Part shown: positions 1 to 9,732 of the stretch, one piece after another | Layout: every line of letters starts with the position of its first letter | Position numbering within the stretch: position 1 is the first letter of the stretch | Source of the DNA: Serinicoccus chungangensis | Lineage (GTDB): Bacteria; Actinomycetota; Actinomycetes; Actinomycetales; Dermatophilaceae | NCBI RefSeq assembly: GCF_006337125.1 | Contig: NZ_CP040887.1 | Coordinates: forward strand, 2,046,001-2,110,000 | DNA: 64,000 bases | Direction of reading: 5' to 3' | Notes under the pieces: model-generated | The model's database searches: none | Told to the model about the DNA's origin: nothing | The model's input: only the letters and a program-made list of their open reading frames with translations | Position numbers and translations under genes: made by a program

Positions 1-1806
<1,806 letters not shown>

Positions 1807-1870
1807 CCACGGCGTGCCGGGCCAGGTCGGCCTGCCCGCGCCCGGCGCGGGCGTCTGCGAGCATGGGGGC

Positions 1871-2977
1871 GTGCGTATCTCCCCGGCCCTGGCCACCCTC
1901 GCCGCCGCACTGGTGCTGACGTCCTGCGACGCGGGCGACCCGGCTACCACCCAGGTGGCCCCCACCACCGAGGGGCGCGACGCGGCGACGACGTCCGCGA
2001 GCGCGCCGACGACCGACGGCACGGCCGGGTCCGCGGACGGCGGGGCGACGACGAGCACCCCGACCACGGGCGACGCCGCGGCCCGGACCGGGTCCGCGAC
2101 GACGTCGTCGGGGGCGACGGCGGCACCCACCACGACGGACCCGCGAGACTCGCCGCTGGGCAGCGGCCCCGTGACCATCCTGCTGGTCGGGACCGACTCG
2201 CGCGACCCCTCGTCGATGGGCGGCCAGTCCGACACCATCATGCTGCTGCACCTGCCGGAGGACCGCGAGGACGTCGCGCTCATCTCCCTCACCCGCGACA
2301 TGTGGGTGGACATCCCCGGCCTGGGTCAGGGGAAGATCAACTCGGCGTTCGCCCGGGGCGGGACCGACACGCTGCGGGCCACGGTCTCCGACCTCCTCGG
2401 CGGGGTGGAGATCGACTACGTGCTGCAGTCCAACTTCCAGGGCTTCATCAACCTCACCCGGTGGCTGGAGGGCTTCGAGGTCGACAACCAGCACGCCTCG
2501 TCCGTGGTGGTCGGCTCCACCGGGCGGGAGGTGGTCTTCGAGGAGGGTGAGATCTGGCTGGAGAACACCGACGGGCTGATCTACGCGCGCCAGCGGCAGA
2601 CCCTGCCCCTGGGCGACCTCGACCGCACCGAGCGCCAGCGGGCGGTGCTCGTCGGGATGATGGACCGGCTGCAGGAACGCCTCGAGGAGGACCCGCAGGA
2701 CTTCCCGGAGCTTGTCGCCCACCTGAGGGACAACGTCAAGGTGACCGGCGACCTCGACGTCGCCGACTTCGTCGCCCTCACCCCGCTGCTCACCGAGCTC
2801 GACCCCGACGACACCCTCTCCCTCATGGTGCCGATCACGGGCTTCGACATGATCGGCGGTCAGTCGGTCAACATCGTCGACCGGGAGCAGACCGCGGCCC
2901 TCGGCCAGGCCCTCCGGCAGGACTCGGTCGACGCCTACGTCGAGCGCTGGGGAACCGGCTACGCCCCCGGGGGCTGA
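1871..2977 (+). CDS. LytR-CpsA-Psr (LCP) family lipoprotein
   Basis: 368 aa from GTG. The N-terminus is a lipoprotein signal peptide ending in the lipobox LTSC (Cys at about residue 18). A 75-residue Thr/Ala/Gly-rich low-complexity linker follows. The LCP catalytic domain begins near residue 101 with VTILLVGTDSRDP and contains SDTIMLLHL and SLTRDMWVDIPG, with the Arg and Asp residues used to bind polyprenyl phosphates. LCP proteins attach teichoic-acid-like or arabinogalactan-type polymers to peptidoglycan outside the membrane. A lipid anchor instead of the usual N-terminal transmembrane helix is less common. The GTG is chosen because it places the signal peptide at the very start; the frame extends upstream only as antisense-like low-quality sequence. 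Confidence 0.88.
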   Translation: MRISPALATLAAALVLTSCDAGDPATTQVAPTTEGRDAATTSASAPTTDGTAGSADGGATTSTPTTGDAAARTGSATTSSGATAAPTTTDPRDSPLGSGPVTILLVGTDSRDPSSMGGQSDTIMLLHLPEDREDVALISLTRDMWVDIPGLGQGKINSAFARGGTDTLRATVSDLLGGVEIDYVLQSNFQGFINLTRWLEGFEVDNQHASSVVVGSTGREVVFEEGEIWLENTDGLIYARQRQTLPLGDLDRTERQRAVLVGMMDRLQERLEEDPQDFPELVAHLRDNVKVTGDLDVADFVALTPLLTELDPDDTLSLMVPITGFDMIGGQSVNIVDREQTAALGQALRQDSVDAYVERWGTGYAPGG

Positions 2978-3006
2978 CACGCAGGGCCGGGCCCCGAGCA
3001 ACCCTC

Positions 3007-3807
3007 TCAGCCCGTGAGCTGCACCCAGGTGTCGTAGCCGATCGTGACGACGAAGGCCACGAGGACCACCACGAAGAAGATCCGGACGAAGCCGCTGCCC
3101 CGCGAGACCGCCACCCTGGCGCCGAGGTAGCCGCCGAGGACGTTGGCCGCCCCCATGAGCAGCCCCACCGACCAGATCACCACCCCCTGCGGCACGAAGA
3201 CGACCAGCGCCGCGAGGTTGGTGGCCAGGTTGGCGATCTTGGCCTTCGCGCTGGCCTCGAGGAAGCCGTACCCGAGGATGCTGACCAGCGCGAAGACGAA
3301 GAACGAGCCCGTCCCCGGTCCCAGCGCACCGTCGTAGGCCCCGACGACCAGACCGATGAGGACGGCCCACGCCAGGTGCCGGCGCCGGGCGTGACCGAAG
3401 CGCAGGGACTGCATCTGGCCCATCGACGGCTTCAGGAGCGTGATGGCGCCGACGGCGAGCAGCACCCCGAGGATGATCGGGTCGAACGCGGCCCGGGGGA
3501 TGAGGAAGGCGAGCGCGGCTCCCGCGGCGCTGCCGCAGAACGCCGCGGCCGCCAGCGGCAGCGCCGTCCGCAGGTCGGGCCGGATGCGGCGCAGGTAGGT
3601 GACGGAGCTGGTGGTGGTGCCGCAGATCGAGCCCAGCTTGTTGGTCGCCAGCAGCTGCACGGGGCTCGCCCCGGGCAGGGCGACCAGCAGCGCCGGCAGC
3701 TGCACCAGCCCGCCGCCGCCGACCACCGCGTCGATGAAGCCGGCGGCGAGCCCCGCGAGCGCGAGGAAGAGCAGGACCCGTGGCTCCAGGTCGACCGACG
3801 CCAGCAC
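3007..3807 (-). CDS. TSUP (TauE/SafE, DUF81) membrane permease
   Basis: 266 aa, very hydrophobic, with about eight predicted membrane segments. Characteristic TSUP motifs are visible: GFIDAVVGGGGLVQLPALL near the N-terminus and GAYDGALGPGTGSFF in the second half, the internal duplication typical of the family. TSUP proteins export or import small organosulfur or carboxylate anions such as sulfite and sulfoacetate; the substrate here cannot be read from sequence. The GTG start at 3807 lies 14 bases after the proS stop, so the two are probably co-transcribed. The gene converges on the LCP gene with only 29 bases between them. Longer readings of this frame run antisense into proS and are not credible. 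Confidence 0.85.
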   Translation of the reverse strand: MLASVDLEPRVLLFLALAGLAAGFIDAVVGGGGLVQLPALLVALPGASPVQLLATNKLGSICGTTTSSVTYLRRIRPDLRTALPLAAAAFCGSAAGAALAFLIPRAAFDPIILGVLLAVGAITLLKPSMGQMQSLRFGHARRRHLAWAVLIGLVVGAYDGALGPGTGSFFVFALVSILGYGFLEASAKAKIANLATNLAALVVFVPQGVVIWSVGLLMGAANVLGGYLGARVAVSRGSGFVRIFFVVVLVAFVVTIGYDTWVQLTG

Positions 3808-3821
3808 CGGGGGTGCGGCGC

Positions 3822-5624
3822 TCAGTCGCCCGGGGTCGGGGCCGAGCCCCGCACCTCGGAGAGCACCTCGGCGACGGCCGCCTCGACCCGCACGTCGCGG
3901 CGCTCGCCGGACCGGCGGTCCTTCAGCTCGACGACGCCGTCGGCCAGGCCCTTGCCCACGACGACGATCGTCGGCACGCCGAGCAGCTCGGCGTCCTTGA
4001 ACTTCACGCCCGGACTGACCTTGGGCCGGTCGTCGAAGACGACCTCGAGGCCCTGGCCGGCGAGCTCGGCCACCAGCCCCTCGGCGTGGTCGAAGACCGC
4101 CGGGTCCTTGCCCGTGGCGACGACGTGCACGTCCGCGGGCGCCAGCTCGCGGGGCCACACCAGCCCGAGGTCGTCGTGCGTCGCCTCGGCCACGGCCGCG
4201 ACCGCACGGGACACGCCGACCCCGTAGGAGCCCATGGTCACCGTGACGAGCTTGCCGTTCTCGTCCAGGACCTTGAGGTCCAGCGCCTCGGCATACTTGC
4301 GGCCGAGCTGGAAGATGTGCCCCATCTCGATGCCACGGGCGAGCGTGAGCGGGCCGGCGCCGTCGGGGCTGGGGTCGCCCTCGCGGATCTCGGCGGCCTG
4401 GATGGTCCCATCGGCGGTGAAGTCCCGCCCCAGCACGAGGTCGAACACGTGCTTGCCGTGCTCGTCGGCCCCGGTGACCCAGGCCGACCCCTCGGCGACC
4501 GAGGGGTCCAGGAGGTACCTGATGCCGGACGCGCGCTCCTCCCCCAGCACGCCGGGGCCGATGTAGCCCTTGGCCAGCATCGGGTAGGCGGCGAAGTCGG
4601 CCTCCTCGAAGGGCCGCCAGGTGGCGGGGGCGACCTGGGCCTCCAGCCGCTTGGCGTCCACCTCGCGGTCACCCGGGAGACCGATGGCGAGCGGCTCGGT
4701 GCTGCCGTCGGGGTGGGTCAGCAGGACGACGACGTTCTTCAGCGTGTCGGCCGCCGTCCAGGGCCGGCCGTCGGCGCGGGGGTGCAGGGCGTTGCCCTGG
4801 TCCACGAGGGTCGCGATGGTGGGGCTGTCGGGGGTGTCCTCGACGTGCGCGGCCGGGGTCGAGGCCACCGTGGCCTCGTCGACCGCCGGCGCCTGGGGCA
4901 CGACGACCGCCTCGACGTTCGCGGCATAGCCGGACTCCTCGCAGCGCACGAAGGTGTCCTCGCCGATCGGGCTGACCGCGAGGAACTCCTCGCTGGCCGA
5001 CCCGCCCATGGCGCCGGAGTCGGCGTAGACGATGACGTAGTCGAAGCCGAGCCGGTCGAAGATCCGGATGTAGGCCTCGCGGTGCCGCGCGTAGGCCTCG
5101 TCGAGCCCCTCGTCGCTCACGTCGAAGGAGTAGGAGTCCTTCATGATGAACTCACGGCCGCGCAGCAGCCCGGCGCGGGGGCGCGCCTCGTCGCGGTACT
5201 TCGTCTGGATCTGGTACAGCGTCAGCGGCAGCTCCTTGTAGGAGCTGAACATGTCCTTGACCGCGAGCGTGAACATCTCCTCGTGGGTCGGGCCGAGCAG
5301 CATGTCGACGCCCTTGCGGTCCTGCAGCCGGAAGATGTTGGGGCCGTACTCGGTCCAGCGGCCGGTGGCCTCGTAGGGCTCGCGCGGCAGCAGCGCCGGA
5401 AAGGACAGCTCCTGGCCGCCGATGGCGTCCATCTCCTCGCGCACCACCCGCTCCACCTGGCGCAGCACCCGCAGGCCGAGCGGCAGCCAGGAGTAGACGC
5501 CCGGTGCGGCGCGCCGGACGTAGCCCGCGCGCACGAGCAGCTTGTGCCCCGGCAGCTCGGCGTCGGCCGGGTCCTCACGCAGGGTCCGCAGGAAGAGGGT
5601 CGACAGGCGCAGTGGGCGCGGCAC
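3822..5624 (-). CDS. proS: Prolyl-tRNA synthetase
   Basis: 600 aa. Charges tRNA-Pro in the cytoplasm. Class II aminoacyl-tRNA synthetase features are in order: the N-terminal segment [17 protein letters not shown] and motif 1 region ([15 protein letters not shown]), motif 2 ([17 protein letters not shown]), the YbaK-like editing insertion at roughly 225-390, motif 3 ([16 protein letters not shown]), and the C-terminal anticodon-binding domain. This is the bacterial, insertion-containing type. The GTG at 5624 is chosen because it follows a GAGGAGTG ribosome-binding site and begins the conserved N-terminus; the frame extends upstream without family similarity. Confidence 0.96.
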   Translation of the reverse strand: MPRPLRLSTLFLRTLREDPADAELPGHKLLVRAGYVRRAAPGVYSWLPLGLRVLRQVERVVREEMDAIGGQELSFPALLPREPYEATGRWTEYGPNIFRLQDRKGVDMLLGPTHEEMFTLAVKDMFSSYKELPLTLYQIQTKYRDEARPRAGLLRGREFIMKDSYSFDVSDEGLDEAYARHREAYIRIFDRLGFDYVIVYADSGAMGGSASEEFLAVSPIGEDTFVRCEESGYAANVEAVVVPQAPAVDEATVASTPAAHVEDTPDSPTIATLVDQGNALHPRADGRPWTAADTLKNVVVLLTHPDGSTEPLAIGLPGDREVDAKRLEAQVAPATWRPFEEADFAAYPMLAKGYIGPGVLGEERASGIRYLLDPSVAEGSAWVTGADEHGKHVFDLVLGRDFTADGTIQAAEIREGDPSPDGAGPLTLARGIEMGHIFQLGRKYAEALDLKVLDENGKLVTVTMGSYGVGVSRAVAAVAEATHDDLGLVWPRELAPADVHVVATGKDPAVFDHAEGLVAELAGQGLEVVFDDRPKVSPGVKFKDAELLGVPTIVVVGKGLADGVVELKDRRSGERRDVRVEAAVAEVLSEVRGSAPTPGD

Positions 5625-5756
5625 GTGAGGGCACTCCTCGGTGGTCGGTGTGCAGGGGTATGCCGGTGGTCCCGGCGCTACGAGGGTACCTGCCGGCATC
5701 GGCGGGTCTCGACGCGATTTCGCTGGCGCCCGCCCACCCCGTCGCCGGGTGCCGGG

Positions 5757-6965
5757 TCAGCGGGTCGCGGCCACCTCGTCCACGCCCGCCAGCAGCCGGT
5801 CCACGTCGTCGGTGCTGGTGTAGGGCGCCAGGCCCACGCGCACCCCGCCGGTCGACCCCAGCCCCAGCCGGTGGGACAGCTCCCAGGCGTAGAAGTGGGA
5901 GGCGGGGGCGTTGACGTCCAGCCTGGCCAGGTGGCGGTGGACGGCCGACGGCTCCACCCCCTCGAGGGTGAACAGCAGCGTCGGGGTGCGGTGGGCGGCC
6001 CGGGACCACAGGGTGAGCCCCTCGACCTGTCGCAGCCCCTGCTCGGTGCGCTCGCGGAGGGCGTCCTCGTGCTCCTCGACGGCCGCGAAGGCGCTGGTGA
6101 GGCGATCCGGGCGAGAGCCGCCCCCGCCCCAGCCCGCGATGACGTCGACGGCCGCCGCCGCGCCGGCGAGCAGCTCGTAGGGCAGGGTGCCCAGCTCGAA
6201 GCGCTCGGGAACGGCGTCGCTGGAGGGCACGAGCTTGTCCGGGTGCAGGTCGCCCAGCAACCCGGGCCGCGCGACGAGCACCCCCAGGTGCGGGCCGAAG
6301 AACTTGTAGGGCGAGCAGGAGAGCAGGTCGGCGCCCAGCGCCGCCCGGTCGACGCGGGCGTGGGCGGCCAGGTGCACGGCGTCCACGTGCACGAGGGCCC
6401 CGACCTCGTGCGCCGCGTCGGCGACGGCCCGCACGTCCGGGCGGGTCCCGAGCAGGTTGGAGGCCCCGGTCACGGCGACGAGCCGGGTCCGCGAGGACAG
6501 CACCGACGTGACGGCCTCGAGGGGCAGCTCCCCGGTCGCGGGATCCACCTCGGCCCACCGGACGGACGCGCCCACGGCCTCGGCGGCGAGGACCCACGGG
6601 CGGATGTTGGCGTCGTGGTCCAGCGAGCTCACCACGACCTCGTCACCGGCGCCCCAGCCCTGCGTGCGGGCGAGGGTGCGCGCCAGGTCCATGGTCAACG
6701 CCGTCATGCTCCGGCCGAAGACCACGTCACCGGGGTCGACACCCAGCAGGTCCCCCAGGGCGGACCGCGCCTGGACGACGACGTCGTCGGCACGTCGCTC
6801 GCTGGCGGTGACGACCCCCCGGTTCGACAGGGGGCTGGCCAGGGTGGAGGCGACGGCCGCGGCCACCACCTCGGGCGTCTGCGAGCCCCCGGGGCCGTCG
6901 AAGAAGGCGACCCCCGAGCGCAGGGAGGGGAACTGGGCACGGACGGCGGCGACGTCGAGCGGCAT
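5757..6965 (-). CDS. Class V aminotransferase, cysteine-desulfurase-like (VC1184 type)
   Basis: 402 aa. PLP fold type I. The sequence carries SSLDHDANIRPW, the cofactor-contact region VHVDAVHLAAHARVD, and the PLP lysine motif SPYKFFGPHLGVL, matching the TIGR01976 (VC1184) subfamily rather than IscS or SufS. No catalytic-loop cysteine typical of true desulfurases is evident, so desulfurase activity should not be assumed. The ATG at 6965 lies inside a GGTATGCC octamer and 7 bases after a TAGAGT hexamer, so the mRNA is probably leaderless. It diverges from the esterase gene at 7045. Confidence 0.85.
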   Translation of the reverse strand: MPLDVAAVRAQFPSLRSGVAFFDGPGGSQTPEVVAAAVASTLASPLSNRGVVTASERRADDVVVQARSALGDLLGVDPGDVVFGRSMTALTMDLARTLARTQGWGAGDEVVVSSLDHDANIRPWVLAAEAVGASVRWAEVDPATGELPLEAVTSVLSSRTRLVAVTGASNLLGTRPDVRAVADAAHEVGALVHVDAVHLAAHARVDRAALGADLLSCSPYKFFGPHLGVLVARPGLLGDLHPDKLVPSSDAVPERFELGTLPYELLAGAAAAVDVIAGWGGGGSRPDRLTSAFAAVEEHEDALRERTEQGLRQVEGLTLWSRAAHRTPTLLFTLEGVEPSAVHRHLARLDVNAPASHFYAWELSHRLGLGSTGGVRVGLAPYTSTDDVDRLLAGVDEVAATR

Positions 6966-6972
6966 ACCGACC

Positions 6973-6978
6973 ACTCTA
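6973..6978 (-). promoter_or_regulatory. Likely leaderless -10 element for the class V aminotransferase
   Basis: The minus strand reads TAGAGT, then seven bases, then the ATG at 6965. This spacing puts the transcription start at or next to the start codon. No good -35 box is visible and there is no Shine-Dalgarno sequence. It is one of a pair with the divergent element at 7032. Confidence 0.5.
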
Positions 6979-7031
6979 GGCAGGCCCGGGTGCCCGGCCG
7001 GTCGGACCCACGCCGTGCACCGGCGCAGGGC

Positions 7032-7037
7032 TAGGGT
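7032..7037 (+). promoter_or_regulatory. Likely leaderless -10 element for the esterase gene
   Basis: TAGGGT followed by seven bases and the ATG at 7045. The spacing fits a leaderless transcript. No Shine-Dalgarno and no clear -35 box are seen. Confidence 0.5.
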
Positions 7038-7044
7038 CCACGCC

Positions 7045-7911
7045 ATGGATCTCCACGCCGACGCCCTCGTCCCCGTGCGCTCCCCCGGGGTCAGCGGCGA
7101 CCTGCGCCGGTGGCCGGTGACACCGCTGCCCGGACTGGACCGCGCCGCCCACCTCTGGGTGTGGCTGCCCCCGGGCTACGACGACGACGACACCCGGCAC
7201 CCGGTCGTCTACCTGCACGACGGGGACAACCTCTTCCTGCGGGAGGCGTCGTTCGCCGGCGAGGTGTGGCACGTGGACCGGGCGATGAGCGCCCTGGCCG
7301 CCGAGGGCACCACGGCGATCGTCGTCGGTGTGCCGTGCCACCCGACGCGGCGCGGCGAGGAGTACACCCCGCTCCCCCACCCCGAGCTGGGCGGCGGGCG
7401 GGCGGAGGACTACCTGCGCTTCCTCCTCGACGAGCTCAAGCCGGCGGTCGACGCCACGCTGCGGACCCTCCCGGACCGGGAGCACACGGTGGTGGCCGGC
7501 AGCTCGTTGGGCGCCGTCGTCAGCGCCCACCTGTGGCGGCGGCGCCCGGAGACGGTCGGTGGCGTCGGGCTGTTCTCCCCGGCGTTCTGGTGGCCGGGCG
7601 AGCAGAGCCTGGTCGACCTGGAGGAGGCGCTGGAGGGCGGGCTGACCGGACGCGTCCACCTGGACGTGGGCGGGCGGGAGGACCCCGCCGACCCGGAGCG
7701 CGAGCAGCGCTACGTGGCCGACGCCGAGCGGCTGCTGGCCTCGCTGCGGCGAGCGCGGGTGCCGGTGCGCTACGTCTTCGACGCGGTGGCCCACCACCAC
7801 GAGACCGCGTGGGCCGGCCGCGTCCGGGAGGCGCTGGCCTGGCTGCTGCGCGGGTACGCCGCCCCGGCGCCGCCGCACGTCGACCTCGCCCCCGCGCCGC
7901 CCTCCGGCTGA
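7045..7911 (+). CDS. Alpha/beta-hydrolase esterase (Fes/esterase D-like)
   Basis: 288 aa, cytoplasmic, no signal peptide. The order of blocks matches the enterochelin-esterase/YbbA-like group: VWLPPGYDDD, then HPVVYLHDGDNLF, VVGVPCHPTRRGEEYTP, and the nucleophile elbow VVAGSSLGAVVSAHLWRR with the catalytic Ser at about 155. The acid is probably in DVGGREDPADP and the base in AHHHETAW. Family members hydrolyse ester bonds in siderophores or small esters; no iron-uptake genes are nearby, so the substrate is unknown. The ATG is chosen because translation upstream is antisense to the neighbouring gene and a TAGGGT element lies 7 bases away. Confidence 0.85.
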   Translation: MDLHADALVPVRSPGVSGDLRRWPVTPLPGLDRAAHLWVWLPPGYDDDDTRHPVVYLHDGDNLFLREASFAGEVWHVDRAMSALAAEGTTAIVVGVPCHPTRRGEEYTPLPHPELGGGRAEDYLRFLLDELKPAVDATLRTLPDREHTVVAGSSLGAVVSAHLWRRRPETVGGVGLFSPAFWWPGEQSLVDLEEALEGGLTGRVHLDVGGREDPADPEREQRYVADAERLLASLRRARVPVRYVFDAVAHHHETAWAGRVREALAWLLRGYAAPAPPHVDLAPAPPSG

Positions 7912-7925
7912 CCCGGCACGCGCGA

Positions 7926-7960
7926 CGAGGGTGGGTGGGCGCTCGGCCCACCCACCCTCG
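7926..7960. terminator. Bidirectional hairpin terminator between convergent genes
   Basis: A perfect 15-bp stem (7926-7940 with 7946-7960) and a 5-base loop. It lies between the esterase stop (7911) and the M28 peptidase stop (7999), so it can terminate both transcripts. No T-run follows, as is common in actinobacteria. Confidence 0.85.
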
Positions 7961-7998
7961 GTCACCGTCGGCCCGGGCCGGGAGGCCCGGGCCACGCG

Positions 7999-9603
7999 TC
8001 ACTCGTGCTCGCCCACCACGTCGTGGTCGTGGCCGTGGTCGTCGCCGCCCAGCGGACCCGCGAAGGTGTGCTCGGGACCGGCCGGCTCGGGCACGGTGAA
8101 CCGACCCGGGATCCTCGCGCCCGCGACCCCGTTGACCGCTTCGGTGGAGGCGGCGTAGGTGAACACGGCGAAGGCGACGGCGTCGGCGTTCACCGACAGC
8201 GCGTGCTGGTCGACGTTGTCGAGGGTGTCGCACGCCTGGTGGTAGCACGGGTCGAAGGCCTCGCCGGCCACGCCGCCCCAGATCGCCTCCTGCTCCTCGG
8301 TCTTGACGACCTCGGCGCCGGTGAACAGCCCACCGGAGGGGATGCCGTTGTTGATGAAGGCCTGGTAGTCGCTGCGGCCGCTGAAGGCGGAGTCGTCGTA
8401 CGGCTCGCCGCGCAGCGTGTAGAACGACTCGAAGGTCCTCTCGATGTCCTCCGACCCCTCGGGGACGAGGACCGGAGCCTCGAAGCTCGACTCGTCGGCG
8501 TCATACACGCCGAAGTAGTAGTTCGGCGAGCCGATCATGTCGAAGTTGAGGTAGAGCGCGATCTCGTCCAGCTCCGCCTGGGTGCGCTGCTCGACCCACT
8601 CGGTGGAGCCGATGAGCCCCAGCTCCTCGGCTCCCCACCAGGCGAACCGCACCGTGTTCTGGGGCTTGGACTTGCTCATCTGCTGGGCGACCTCGAGCAG
8701 TCCGGCCGAGCCGGACCCGTTGTCGTTGATGCCCGGCCCGGCCTGCACCGAGTCCAGGTGGGCACCGGCCATGACGACGTTGCCGTCGGTCTTCCCGGCC
8801 AGCTCGCCGATGACGTTGGCGGAGGTCGCCTCGAAGAAGTCGACCTTGACCTGAGCGGTCGAGCCCTCCTGGGCGAGCGCCTCGCCGGCGGCGAAGCTGG
8901 TGCCGACGACGGGGATGCTCGCCTCGAAGGGCAGCAGCGTGGGGTTGACCGCGCCGAACCTGTCGCCCCCGGTCGTGCCGGGGTCACCCTGGTTGAAGAT
9001 GACGACGGCCTCCGCGCCGGCCGCCTGCGCGTTCTGCGCCTTCAGCCCGAAGGCGCAGGAGCCTCGCTGCACGAGCGCGATGTCGCTCGGTCCGGAGAGG
9101 TCCAGCCCGGCGAAGTCCGCCGCCTCGCACCCGCTGCTGTTGGCGCGGTCGCCCGAGAGGTTGACGTCCACCGGGACGACGTCGCCGCTCACGTCCCCTT
9201 CGCCCGTGCCGGTGGCGTCGTTGGCCGGGTAGTCCGCCGCGACGGGCGTCAGCTGGCGCAGTGCCACGTCGGCGGCGTCGTAGGTGAACGGCACCACCTC
9301 GGCCGACCAGCCGGCCGCCTCCAGCGTCTCGACCACGTAGTCGACGCTGGCGTCGTAACCGGGCGTCTGGTCGGCGCGGTTGCCGTCGTTGGCGTCCGCG
9401 ATGGCCTGGAACGCCTCGAGGTGCTCGGTGACGCCCTCGGCCGTCACGCACTCGAGGAGCTTGGCGTAGGTGTTGTTGGTGCGGTTGTCGCAGCCGTTCG
9501 TGGCCGGAGCCGCGCCGGAGGGCGCGGCGACCAGGGCGGAGGCGACGAGGGCGCCGGCGGCGGCCGCGCCCAGCGTGCGCCGGGGGCGCAGGCGGTGGTT
9601 CAT
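7999..9603 (-). CDS. Secreted M28-family zinc aminopeptidase with PA domain
   Basis: 534 aa. An arginine-rich n-region (MNHRLRPRRTL) and an Ala-rich hydrophobic stretch ending APSGAAPA form a Sec signal peptide. A protease-associated domain (about 130-260; RGSCAFGLKAQNAQAAGAEA) is inserted ahead of the catalytic core. Metal-site motifs of M28 (Streptomyces griseus aminopeptidase group) are visible: GAHLDSVQAGPGINDNGSG, WWGAEELGLIGS, NFDMIGSPN and HQACDT. The C-terminus is His/Asp-rich. It probably releases N-terminal amino acids from peptides outside the cell. An AGGAGTCCTC ribosome-binding site precedes the ATG at 9603; earlier in-frame starts lie before the signal peptide and are unlikely. 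Confidence 0.93.
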   Translation of the reverse strand: MNHRLRPRRTLGAAAAGALVASALVAAPSGAAPATNGCDNRTNNTYAKLLECVTAEGVTEHLEAFQAIADANDGNRADQTPGYDASVDYVVETLEAAGWSAEVVPFTYDAADVALRQLTPVAADYPANDATGTGEGDVSGDVVPVDVNLSGDRANSSGCEAADFAGLDLSGPSDIALVQRGSCAFGLKAQNAQAAGAEAVVIFNQGDPGTTGGDRFGAVNPTLLPFEASIPVVGTSFAAGEALAQEGSTAQVKVDFFEATSANVIGELAGKTDGNVVMAGAHLDSVQAGPGINDNGSGSAGLLEVAQQMSKSKPQNTVRFAWWGAEELGLIGSTEWVEQRTQAELDEIALYLNFDMIGSPNYYFGVYDADESSFEAPVLVPEGSEDIERTFESFYTLRGEPYDDSAFSGRSDYQAFINNGIPSGGLFTGAEVVKTEEQEAIWGGVAGEAFDPCYHQACDTLDNVDQHALSVNADAVAFAVFTYAASTEAVNGVAGARIPGRFTVPEPAGPEHTFAGPLGGDDHGHDHDVVGEHE

Positions 9604-9715
9604 GAGGACTCCTTCGTCACTCGGTGGACGGGCCCGCTGGGACGGGGGCCCGCGAGTCAACCTAGACCCGGGGCGTGGGCTTGGCCAGTACCGACCCGAG
9701 GCTCTGCCGCGGCGT

Positions 9716-9721
9716 TATGAT
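9716..9721 (+). promoter_or_regulatory. Possible -10 box for the S9 peptidase gene
   Basis: TATGAT, 11 bases before the ATG at 9733. No convincing -35 is present. A tiny reading frame (Met-Glu-Pro-stop, 9725-9736) overlaps the real start, so ribosome loading may be unusual. No Shine-Dalgarno is properly placed. Confidence 0.35.
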
Positions 9722-9732
9722 GACATGGAGCC

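Noticed and set aside
5625..5756. T-box or other riboswitch before proS
   Set aside because: No T-box sequence or specifier structure is visible in 132 bases. A TACCCT -10 candidate exists but is weak.
3780..7034. 1084-codon open frame on the plus strand, antisense to proS and the class V aminotransferase
   Set aside because: High G+C third positions on the minus strand leave few stops on the complement. The translation is low-complexity (Arg/Gly/Val/His-rich), with no family motif, while both minus-strand genes are clearly real.
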